Shown here piece by piece: positions 34,701 to 46,700 of a stretch of 64,000 bases of DNA. A model generated the notes under the pieces. It was not told where the DNA came from. It saw only the letters and a list, made by a program, of their open reading frames with translations, and ran no database searches. The stretch is taken from the NCBI GenBank assembly GCA_036346405.1, contig CM070568.1:7446221-7510220 (forward strand). Direction: 5' to 3'. Source of the DNA: Phyllostachys edulis. Its lineage: Eukaryota; Streptophyta; Magnoliopsida; Poales; Poaceae. Both the position numbers and the translations under genes were made by a program. The stretch's first letter is position 1. Each line of letters starts with the position of its first letter.

Positions 34701-37700
34701 TCGTGCAAGCGACTGATGGCGCGCAGCAGGAAGCGGTGTTCCTCAATGAGGAGAAAGTGTTCCCGGTGGACACTGGGAGCGACGTGTGGTACCTTGACAC
34801 TGGCGCAAGTAACCACATGACCGGCAACCGTTCGTCGCTCACGTCGCTCGATGAAACGGTGAAGGGCACCGTGAAGTTCGGCGACGACTCGGTGGTAGAG
34901 ATCTGCGGCAAAGGCACTGTGATGTACCAGTGCAAGAACCAGGAGCACCGGGTGCTCACCGAGGTATACTACATACCACGGCTCCGAAGCAACATCATCA
35001 GCCTCGGACAGCTCGACGAGAGCGGCTACAAGATCGTCATCAAGGGCGGGGAGCTGTGCATCTTCGATCGCGAGCGGTTGCTGCTGGCGCGAGTGTTGCG
35101 GTTCAGGAAAAGGCTATACACATTGGCCCCGAACTCGATCCGACCATGTGTCTGGCGGCAAAAGCGAGCGGCGTGGCGTGGCGCTGGCATGCGCGCTATG
35201 GCCACCTGCACTTCCGTGCGCTCCACGATCTCACCGCTAAGAAGATGGTGGATGGCGTGCCCATGATCGATCGCGTGGAGAAATTCTGCGATGGCTGCAC
35301 ACTTGGCAAGCAGCACCGGGCTCCGTTCCCTCGGGCTTCGTCTTATCGTGCCGAGCGCGGATTGGAGCTGGTGCATGGCGATCTATGTGGCCCCATCACA
35401 CTGTTACACCGAGCGTGTCGATTTTTGCTAATCGTGGATGATCACGGTGAGGTACATGTGGGTGGAGATCTTTGAGGGCAAAGGGCGAAGCGTTCGAGTT
35501 CTTCGCAAGATCAAGGCGCTTGCCGAGAACGAACGCGACGTTAAGCTCAAGCGTTCGCGCGGATCGTGGTGGGGAGTTCAACTCCATCGAGTTGGCGACT
35601 ATTGCGATGAGCATGGGATCAGCGGTACACCACCGCTCCCTACTCCGCATAGCGAGCGGTGTCGTGGAGCACCGGAACGAACGACCGTCGAGATGGCGCG
35701 TAACTTTCAAAAGCATGCGCGCGTGCGGCTATGTTCGGGGCGGCGGTGAAAACCGCCGTGCACATACTGAACTGAAGCTGGCGCCGACGCGGAGCCTCGA
35801 TGGCATGACGCCATATGAGGCGTGGCACAAGCGGCGGCCCAATGTGCGCTACCTCCGGACGTTTGGATGTGTTGCACACGTCAAGAAGGTTGGGCTCGGG
35901 ATCACGAAGCTGTCGGACAGGTCAACGCCGATGGTATTCATCGGCTACGAGGAGGGTGCCAAGGCCTACCGTGTCTATGATCCCAAGACGCACAAGCTGC
36001 ACGTCACCCGCGATGTCGTGTTCGAGGAGGAGAAGCAATGGGACTGGGAGGCGATGTCCATTAATCGTGCTCCCGGCGCCATGGACACGTTCTTCATCGA
36101 GTACACCACCGAGCATGTGGCAGATGGCACTCCTATGAACGGCGATGACGGCGCGTCGTCTACATCAGGCGCAAGTCCAGTGGCATCGCAGACGGCGGAG
36201 CCACAAACACCGGCCACTCCTCCAGCGGCTGCACCGAACGGCATCAAGTGGGTTACCCCACCCACTGATGCTTCGCATGACTCAGAGGGTGCGCCGCTGC
36301 GGTACCGGATGGTGTCAGGTATCTACGACACGTCATCGGTCCATGACATCGACTACAGCGGCCTCTGCATGCTGGCCGCCGAGGAGCCCGCAAGCGTCGA
36401 ACAGGCACTTAGAGAGGCGTGCTGGAGGCGCGCCATGGTGGATGAGATGTGTTCCATCCATGAGAACGCCACGCGGGAGTTCGCTACACTCCCGGCGGGA
36501 CAGCGGGCCATTGGGCTCAAGTGGGTCTTCAAGGTAAAGAAAGAGCCAGAAGGTAACATTGTCAAGCACAAAGCTCGTTTGGTTGCAAAAGGCTATGCTC
36601 AGCGACAGGGGGTGGATTTCAACGAGGTGTTTGCACCGATGGCGCGCATGGAGACGGTGCGCATGCTGATCGCCCTAGCGGCACACGGCGGATGGGAAAT
36701 TCACCACATGGACATCAAATCGGCGTTCCTTAATGGCGAACTCGCCGAAGAGGTGTACGCACGACAACCGCCGGCCGTCGGCGACAAGCGTGGGCACATG
36801 GTGCTCAAGCCGCACAAAACCTTTATCAGACGGTCTGCGGCGGTAGCTGCGGCTTGGAACTCAAAATTTGGACGGCTCATTGGTGACACTCGGGTTCGAA
36901 CGTAGCAAAATCGAACACGTAGTGTACCGGAGGGCAAAGGGCGAGACTTTCCTGCTCGTCGGGGTGTACGTCGACGACCTGATCATCACGGGGTCAAGCG
37001 TCGACGACATCACCGAGTTCAAGGACGGATGATGAGCATGTTCGGCATGAGCGACCTCGACGCCGAGTTACTATCTCGGGATCGAGGTGAAGCGGTTCTT
37101 GGCATGATCACTTTGTGCCAATGACTCGCGCAAGGTCTTTGGAGTCGGCGGGCAAGGCCGGATGCAATCCGTGTCTGACACCGATGGAGAACCGGCTGAA
37201 GATGACCAAGAAGGACAACAATACTGCGGTCGATGCCACTGAGTATCGCGGCATTGTCGGAGCCCACGCTACTGGTGAACACCGAACTGACATTGCCTCT
37301 GTTGTGGGCATTGTCGGCCGTTATATGGAGGCACCCACTCACGGCACATGGCGGCCGTGAAGCACATCTGCGATCGTGGCGGCACAGATTGGCTATGGAT
37401 CTTTGCTACAAGCGGCGTGGTGCACTAGAGCCCGAGTGGTGGGCTATAGTGGCGGCGATCTCGCCGGTGATCGGACGATCGCAAGAGCACCTCGGGGATG
37501 GTGTTCTTCCTGGGTGCTAGCCTGATCACGTGGACATCGCAGAAACAGAAGATAGTCACGCTCTCGTCCTGTGAGGCGGAGTACATCGCGGCGGCCACGG
37601 CGGCGTGCCAGGGAACGTGGCTCAGCAGGCTACTCGGTGACCTGATAGGCGCGGAGCCAAAGAGGGTCAAGCTGATGGTAGATAACAAATCTGCGATCGC

Positions 37701-40700
37701 GTTGTGCAAGAATCCGGTGCACCACGACCGCAGCAAACACATCGACACGAGGTACCATTTTATTCGTGAATGTGTTGAGGACGGCAAGATTGACGTTGAG
37801 CATGTGAGTACTGATGACCAGCTCGCCGACATCTTGACAAAAGCCCTTGGTCGTGTCAAGTTCATGGAGATGAGGCAGAAGCTTGGCGTGGTAGAAGTAA
37901 AGTCCGGGCGCCATGATTAAGGGGGTGATTTGTTAAGATAATCACGTCGCTCGTCACATTTTTTAGTAGTAGTCATACACGTATACGTATGCAAGTCTGT
38001 AACAACGCGCATGTATACGCGTGGGTCTGTTTAAAGTCCGATTGTTTCGGATAGACTGTTAGCTTCAGATATACAGTTAGTTGAGCGTACGTCTGTTTAA
38101 AGCTGTTAGCTCCGGATATGTTGGTTAGTCCCAGATAAGTTTGTTAGTCCGGATGCTGTGCTGGCTCCGGTTGTAATCCCTATATAAAGCAGTCAAGAAA
38201 ACAGAGAAAAGGTGTGAAGTTTGCAGCGCCCAAAATCTCCCGTCTCTCTGCTTCCTGCTCCTGCGTAGCTGTTTCTTCAACGCGTGTGTCGCGTTGCGTG
38301 CGTTCCAGGGTGGCTACGTGAGCTGCGGCAGCAACGGCGTGTGGCGCATCCAGGGCTGCCTCGCCGTGTCGTGGGCGTTCGGCGACGGCAGCCTGAAGTG
38401 GTGGGTCATCTCCGAGCCGGAGATCAGGAGGACGAAGTTCACCGCCGGCTGCGAGTTCCCAGGCGAAAGCAAAGCTAGTTTGCGACAACATAAAGGCAAT
38501 AATGCTCCTAGCCCATGAAGTGGGATACTAATGCATGGATGTGCATGTAAAGACAATAATGCCCATGTGCTCGCCGTGCGCTGCCTACTCGCCACACCTC
38601 ATTGCCCACAGCCGCCGCTAGGGCTCAGTCTCCATTCGAACGAAAGAAAGAGGAGGAACGAATCGGTACAGTTGAAAGAAGGGGAGTATAGTAGTGGAAT
38701 GGATGGAGAGCAAAAATGTCTTTTCCTATTGGCTGACAACCCTCCATGCATTAGGATGCCACTCAGGATGTACATGTGGCATGCCATGTAGACTAAGGTC
38801 TTTTTTTGGCCCTAAAAGAGAAGTTCGAGGATCTATTTGGTTTTTTTCAAAGTTGAGGGACAAAGTGAGTTTGAGGGGGGACTTTGAGGACCAAATTGGC
38901 TATTCTCCCTTCAATTTTTTACCAAACTATTTCCACGGTCCAAATGGATGCTTATTACCGCTTCAATTGAAGAGGGAGGTTCCAAGCCCTTTATGTATCA
39001 CATTCCCTTTGGAAGATGTTCAGCCATTTCACTAGAACTATCCAAAATTGTTCTTTTGATTGTAAGCCGTAAGGCTGGAAATTTTATGCATGATCTTGTA
39101 AGGACTAATGACATCCCAGATGCGTAAACATGTTTATTTTTTACTTAAACCCTACTATGTTTTCTATCATTCTATGAAAGAATGCAGATACCTTACCCAC
39201 AACTCCAAAATTGGTTTCTCATCAGTCTATTCAATCTAATTCTCGACAGAATCAGTAGCCATTACTTTAGTGTATGTCTAGCATAAGATACATGGGTATT
39301 GATATTCCTTCCTGGAGTCCCTTCTTCAATATTAGATGGAAACCATGTATTGATATTCCTTCGTGGAGTCCCTTCTTCAATATTAGATGGAAAAAAAGAA
39401 AATTTACCCTTAGGGACTTTTGGATAGCAATAATGCAAGATTTCTGACTTCTTAGCCTCAAAGTTCTAAATTCCAGAATTGAATCAAGGTCTATGCCCTT
39501 TGATAGTTTGAAGTCACAGGGATGCATCAATTAGACATTAAAATTGAAACTCATCTGAACTATTTTACTAATTAGGTTGTCAAAGACAAGCCATTGGACT
39601 TACGGCTAATCATTGTACATTTTTACCCTACTTAAAGTTTTCTAACAAAATCTCTGTGTTGCTGGTTAGTCATGCATTTTTACATTAGTCTTGCGATTCA
39701 TCTGGCATTTCAAGTTGCCATGTGGTTTGTACTTCAGATATGTGTGTTGAGGAAATATTTCAGGAACATGTGCGTGCAATATAAAATACACCTCACTTGT
39801 TAGTAGTAATATGTTACCAGACTATAAACAGTTTATTTTCGTGTGCTCGTTGTTGGTACTCAGATGTATGATAGTGATTACTATCTAATTGAAGGTCAGA
39901 ATATCTTTCCATGAAAGGGGTGATAGATTCATCAAATCTCTTAGCTTGTTTAACAATATCAAGTTGATTTTGTGTCTAGTTATTCTTTTCATTATCTCTG
40001 ACACAAGATGATTGATTTTTTTAAAAGAGGAACGCTTCCTTGTTATTTTACCTGTATGATCCAAGACTAGAGCATGACTGGACTGGGTCAATGACCAACT
40101 AAAATATGGAAGGTTCTAAGACCACTATATTCATTTTGATCAACTTAATTGACTGATGGGGAGATCAATTCAAAGTATAGTATACACTTCTAAAATTGCA
40201 AAACTAGTTTGTTACAATATTTTTTTTGTGTTATTAGTTATTACCTAACATACCTTTGACCCTAACATGAAGCTCTTCAAAGAAACAGATCAAGAAGTTT
40301 CCCATTGATTGGATACTGATGTTTAAAAGAGAGAGGGACTTGTTAATATGAACATGAGATATGAGATTCTTGGCTTGGCTGTAGTCATACGAGTTTTCGC
40401 TTACCTCTATTTGACTATCATAATTTCGGTAAAATCTCACTCAGTAGGTATCAATAGCAGTTTACTCGTCTTTTTTAGATTAGTCAATAGTTTACCTGTC
40501 CTATTTGCTGGAGTTACATAGCTTTATGAAAACCTTTACATTGAAAGGTTAATGACGAATAATGCATATAATTTAGTTATTCCTGTAGAATCCATCCTGG
40601 TTTGGGCTGGAAAAAGCATCATCAGCATGTGCTGTTAACAATTTAACATAGTATTTTGAAATCTGATGTTGGCTTGCTAGTTAAGTATGAAAAGAACATG

Positions 40701-43700
40701 TTACATATGCTTGCAGGGAGGAATTTGTTTCATGACAGTCCTGTGTGGTAGTAGGTATTAATACTCAGTGTGTGTTAGTTATATTGTTTGTTCCAAGTAT
40801 AAACCGAGGAATTTATACTTGTAACATGTTCCAGTGATGAAATATTTGGTAGAACATTAGTTGCTCATTCACTTCAACTGCTTTTCAGTTAATACCCTGG
40901 TAGAGCAAAGAAGAGACATTTAACAATATTGAATGGGTGCTTTGAGCATCAAACTAAATTCGATAATGTGTGTGTAAGCATGTGGTATTCAAGTGATCTG
41001 CCAAGGTTATGTTAAGGATTGCAGACTGACTGTAAGATTTTTATACTGGAGTATATTTTTGTGAAAGTCATGGGAATTTTGGGGCAATTAGGTTATACAC
41101 CATCAAGTTGGCATACAGGGTTAATTCTATCTTTTTTCATCGCTATGACAAGAACTTGTGTATTATTAAACTTATTGTAAAGTTCTAGTATAAAACAGGC
41201 TAACGGCCTTGTAAACTGTTCTGTTTGTGAATGTCTCCAGGACTATTGTGGCCATGGTAATAGCCTTTGAGAGTGTCATCTCTTGGTCAGTTCAATTCTC
41301 CTTGCTTGCCTTTTCCTCCCTGTTTTAAAATTCACCTCTTATTTACGCATTTCTACTATTCTATATCCATTCCAGGATGCCAATGTATGGAGAAATTAAG
41401 CTAGCTTTCTTTGTTTACCTGTGGTACCCCAAAACAAAGGTAAGAAAGTATATTTCTTTGTCAACTTTTATATTTCTCAAAATTAGTACCTTTGTGCAAG
41501 TAAGATCTGCATCAATACAATTGTTTCTGTAGGGCAGTGATGTTGTGTATGACACCTTCGTTCGGCCCATTGTGATGCAATATGAACCAAACATTGAGCA
41601 GAGGTTACTGCATCTGAGGGCGAAATCCGGGCAGCTACTTAGCTTCTACATTAAGAATTTCGCAGATAAAGGGTCAGCTTTCTTCATGGATGTCCTGCGC
41701 TATGTGGTTTCTGACAAACCTGAAGGATCCGGTGCGGAGGTAATGACGTTTTTTTCTGTCAGTACTCAATATAGCATGCACTATATTAAACTTCATCTTC
41801 CACATGATCGATTCTTACAAATTTTCTGCACGAGGTAGTTACATGCTAGATAATTTTGGAGACTGCATTTCTCCTTTGGAGCTGTGAGAATTTCTATGAG
41901 CAAACGGGTATAGTTTTACTGAAAAGAATTTGACCATGCATTCTCTCATACAAATTGGTCTGTTGTTGGTCTAAGTTCATCTCCTATACATTATGCAATC
42001 TGAAGAACTTGTGATCAATTTACTATAGGATTAATTCCTTATTCGCCACTGAAAATTGGCCAGATCCCTAATATACCATCGCGAAACTACCTATCACTTC
42101 ATTGCTATCGGATCTCAACTTTCATCCCTTTGTTTCACTCTCATCAGGGGGTTTTGGCCGAAATGGCACTATTTGAAGCGTGATTAGAAAAAATGACACC
42201 CTCGTAACCACAATTGCAAAAATAACACTCTCATCCGCACAAGCCACGGGGCGACACGTGGCGGCTAAACCACAAGGTCACCATGCGGTTTACCGCCACG
42301 TGTTGCCCCGTGGCTAAACTGCACGGTGATCGTGCAAATGAGAGTGACATTTTTGCAATTGGAGCTGTGAGGGTGCTATTTTTGCTAATCACGCTTCAAA
42401 TAGTGCTATTTCGGCCAAAGATTCCAACAGTTCCCGGTGAATTGGTTGTTAAGTGATGCACGAAAAGTCTATATTGCCCTTCTCCTTTCTAATTCTATTC
42501 CATCTTCTTCTTGCACACCACACCGTGCGGTTGCCTCCGCTAGCACCATCCCCACCACACCGTCGTCCCCAACCATGAACCCTTACACATGTGGTCCACT
42601 TGCCATAGAGTAGGAGCTTTGTTTCAACAGAGAACAAGAGAGAGAGAGAGAGGCAGAGAGAGAGAGAGAGAGAGCAGGGAGAGAGAGAGAGCAGGGGAGG
42701 CATAAAGGGTCGCATACAGGCTCCTCAATGGAGCTCGCCGGCGGTGAGAGGTGACCATCGGGGCGGCAACGACCAGGAAAAATGGGACGAGGGGAGGAGG
42801 TAGAGTCCATAGGTGGTCTCAGTGTTGCCTGATACTCACCAGAGAGCAGCAACGACGGAGAACTACAATGGCATCAATGGAGAATGGCGGAGATAGCTTG
42901 ACGGCGGTGATAAGCTGCATTCTACCGATGCATTAGCTTCGTGGAAGCATGAGGAATCTACAGGTGCAAGGAATTGAAGTGTAGCCAACCGGTGGAGGAG
43001 AACGTCTGCGGGGCGGTTATCCTTGTCTCGCGACGGGCAAAGCTTCGATTCGGATCGGCTGCAATGGTATGACACAATTAACAGAGGGGAAATAGTGAAG
43101 AGGAGGTGGAACACAACGTGATGCAAACGAAATTTGAAGAAGCTCACCGGAGATGGAGTTTGCGCTCTGCATGGCTTGGTGGCAATGGCCGCCTGGTGAC
43201 TGTAGGTGACATGCCAAGCGGAGGCAGGCTGCTCGGCGGAGGAGAGGAAGCCAGAGGCGAAGGGGAGTGCGAGAAGCACGGAGGGGGAAGCAGCTACTAA
43301 TGATACCATTACAATGCAGTGATGAGCCACTAGCTATGCTGTTACATGCGGCCACTAACTACACCACTATGCACTAAACTCCACACCCAAAAAGGCTGTT
43401 ACATGCAGCCACTAATCAACGTGTACATGCATGTTTTCAACTACAACACAAAACTAAATGCTACTAATTAGCATATTCAATTAACATGCAAAACGCAATT
43501 AAGTCAAGATTATAGCTAACAATTTCCCTCTAATCTTGACATGCTGACTCACCGTTGTGGATCGCTCGTAACCTCTTGCCACGTGTAGCAGCTTTCTCCT
43601 TGTTGCCACACGCAGCAGCTTCTCTTGCACGACTCATCGCGCCATTCACGGTCTTTAACACTTATCTTCAAGTAGTTCTGCCTTCCCACTCGGCACGGGT

Positions 43701-46700
43701 TAGCAACACAAGTTTCCTTTATGTCGCCGAATCCATGCTCGTAGCCGCTTCTCTACCACATGGTGTACTCCGTCTTAAGGGGTAGTACAATCGCCCTCAC
43801 CACGTGATCACACCTGAGGGACATTACAGTCGTTCCCGCCATCCGTGATCGTGAACATGAGCTAAGGGGTAGTACAATCGCCCTCGCCACATGATCACAC
43901 CTGAGGGACATTACAGTCGTTCCCGTCATACGTGATCGTGAACATGAGCGCCACCGTAGCCCATGCATTTGGCAGTTCTTCTCGTCGGGACATGGAGATG
44001 GATAGTACATTCGCCAATCTTGCCTTGCCGGTTGACGACGACGTTTCTTAGTAGCAGGTATTTAGGAGACATACGGCCACCACTCTTCACTGCTACCTCT
44101 TTGCCACCACAACTTTGTCGCCAGTGGTACAATTCATCGGGCAACTCCGACCTTTGATTTTTCTTGCGACGACGACCTCCATACCATCGTCGTTTGTCGG
44201 CCTCATGCCGACTCGTTTCCCGGCGGCTTCACACCGCCTCACCTTGCCGCCGCTAGCCTCCACCTCCCGTGGAGACTGCCGTCGTCGGCCTACTTCGCGA
44301 CAATCACGTTGTTGTCGTCGGAGTGCACGTCACATGCGATTTCGGCAAACTACGTTGGCCTCGCTCTGGCCACGCGGACCTTTGTCGTCATGCTCTGGCG
44401 CATGGTCTTTGAGCGGCTCATCGTCGGCTTTGTGCACCTTCGCCCAAACGCTTCGAGCTCTCTCTGCGCGAAGCCACATGATCCACGCCAGACGCCGATC
44501 CACGCGTCGCCTTACGTGCGCCAACACCCCTGCGTGGCGCTACACCGCCGGTAGCCCTCGCCGCGCGCGCGCCGCGCTTTGTGTCGTGTGCGCCTCACGC
44601 GCACGCCCGCACCCTACGCACGACTAGGATGGCCGCTGCTGTACACGCCCGCGCTCTACACACACCAGCCCCTACAACCGCTTGTCTTGGCGCCCGCTCG
44701 CACTCACCCGCTCTCAGTTTTGACGCTCGTCGCCCTCGCGGCTGTGCGACGTGCTCCGCGCCTTGTGCACCTCCGCACCTTGCGCCGTGCCCCACTAGCC
44801 GTTGTGTCTCCGCCGCGCTTGCCGAAAGTCTTCTTTTGCGCGAGCAGCGCGTATCATGCCCTGGCCGAGCAGCAGCATGCATGCCACTGGCGAGCTGCTG
44901 CGCCACGGCCGTGCACGCCCGGCCGTCGCCTCGGCGATCTTAAAGACGTCCGTCGCAAGCACCTTGGACAGCTACTACACATTGCACTCCTGCTGGTCCT
45001 CGAATAGGTTCTGCTCCATTGCCAGGTTCGCTCGCTCCGCCAGGTACCATGTCGCGCCGTCGGCACTGCGCCATGCCCTGCTGCCAACGCCACCGGGTGG
45101 GCACTCTCCTTACATTGAACCTCGCTCTGATACCAATTGTTGGCTCAGCTCCCGGTGAGAACTCGTACATTGTTTCCTCTCTGGAACATATGCACACAAG
45201 AAGATGAACTCATAAGATAGAATTTTGGTGCTGCCCAAAATCTGCAGTATTTCTAGTTTTTCTCTCCTTTTATTCTGATCAAGAGACACTGCATACGTAC
45301 AAGCAATGAAGCAGCTACTAATGATGCCGTTACAATGCAGTGATGAGCCACTAACTATGCCGTTACATGCAGCCACTAACTACACCACTACGCACTAAAC
45401 TCCACACCCAAACATGTTGTTACATGCAGCCACTAATCAACGTGTACATGCACGTTTTCTACTACAACACAAAACTAAATGCGACTAATTAGCATATTCA
45501 ATTAACATGCAAAACACAATTAAGTTAAGATTATAGCTAACAAAGGGGAGATGACAGCGAGCAAGAAGGCGTTGATAGTGACAGAGGGCACGACGGCGGG
45601 ACAGGCGCCGCAGGGTGCTGACGAGCAGGGCACCAGCGGAGTCCGCGAGGACAAGGAGGCCGGGTGAGGGGAGGAGGATCGGGGTTGGGGGGGTGAAGGT
45701 TGGAGGCGGCGCGGGTGGTAGGGGTAGAGGGTGGAGATGGCGCGGGTGGTGAGGGCAGAGGGTGGAGGCGGCACGAATGGTGGGGCAGAGGGCCGAAGTT
45801 CGTGTAGCGCAGGAGATGGGTGGTGGCGAGGACAGATGCGGCATGGGAGATGGGGACGTAGGTGAGACTGGAGCCGGTGGTAGGGAGGCAAGGAGGAGAC
45901 GACGAGGTACCATGGGAGAGGAAGGATGAGGAGACAGTGAGGAGGAAGACAAAGGTGTGTGAATGAATAAAATAACATGTGGAACCGAAGGGAATTTGGG
46001 TAGATCGAGAAAAATTTGATAGCTTCACTTGGACTTAACAGAATTGACGGGAGTGACATATAAGGGATGAAATAAGGGATAAAAGTTGAGATCGAATGAT
46101 AATGAAGGGAGGAACAGTTTCGCGATGGCATATTAGAGATCCAGTCAACTTCCAGTGGCAAATAAGGAATTAACCATTTAATATAAATTTAAGAGAACTA
46201 CTTGCTATGCATACAACATAGGTTTATTTCTTGTTGATCAAATTTTAATATCATCGTCAGTAATCCTACGTAAAAACATCAGATTATCACGATTCAAGAA
46301 CTACTTAGCTTGATTTGATATCAGATATTCAGATGTCACCATCAGGTTTTATCAAAAAGCCCACACTACTAAAAAAATTGCTTTCAGGTACTACGTAGTT
46401 CTAATCTGGGGGAAAAGCTTGCAAACGAAGTACCACAATTAAAGAACTACTTTTGGTTACCACCAGAAATCCTACCAAAATTACTCCTGCCATCAGAAAA
46501 CTTTTTTCATTTATGGCATGTTTATTTTCCAAAGGCATCCAAATTACGAAGTTTCTTAAAAAAACAGTTGAAACTCCTGTGATCAGACACTCGAAACACA
46601 ACTAGTCACTGAATGCTACCAAGAAGTTTGCCTGCTTTTGATAAAATTTTACTGTAAGAAATCCCACCAAAAGACACCCACATTTCTTTAGGCAAAGCTT

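Larger units (their letters stand above)
33042..38490 (+). mobile_element. Ty1/copia retrotransposon in intron 2, with a host gene fragment in its LTRs
   Basis: 5' LTR 33042-33619 and 3' LTR 37931-38490 flank a GC-rich copia-order gag-pol region. The target duplication TAAAG is perfect (33037-33041 and 38491-38495). PBS at 33622-33633; polypurine tract just before 37931. It lies in the same orientation as the host gene. The LTRs differ by many single-base indels, and the 5' LTR carries an extra short repeated segment near 33465-33490. Both LTRs contain a piece of a protein phosphatase 2C gene. Confidence 0.93.
32861..38909. mobile_element. MULE-type MITE in intron 2, split by a copia element
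   Basis: Long terminal inverted repeats: the left begins GGGAGAATACCCAAGTTGGT (32861) and the right, read in complement, begins GGGAGAATAGCCAATTTGGT (38909). Similarity continues for roughly 150 bp. The flanks TTCAAATTT (32852-32860) and TTCAATTTT (38910-38918) agree at 8 of 9 positions, as expected for a Mutator-type duplication. Without the copia insertion (33042-38490 plus one TAAAG) the element is about 600 bp and non-coding. Confidence 0.8.
42028..46176. mobile_element. Mutator-type 4.1 kb element in intron 5
   Basis: Terminal inverted repeats of more than 100 bp: the left begins GGATTAATTCCTTATTCGCC, the right in complement begins TGGTTAATTCCTTATTTGCC. They share AATAT.CCATCGCGAAACT and GATCTCAACTTT further in. 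Flanks TTTACTATA (42019-42027) and TTTAATATA (46177-46185) agree at 8 of 9 bases. There is no transposase. The GC-rich internal DNA on both sides of a nested LTR element (42440-43286 and 45543-46040) may be captured sequence, as in Pack-MULEs, but no gene was recognised. Confidence 0.75.

Noticed and set aside
44115..45158. Overlapping Arg/His-rich frames in small LTR element B
   Set aside because: Open in several frames at once because of high GC content; no motif.
46368..46385. CACTACTAAAAAAATTG resembling a CACTA terminus
   Set aside because: No inverted partner, subterminal repeats or target duplication within the intron.
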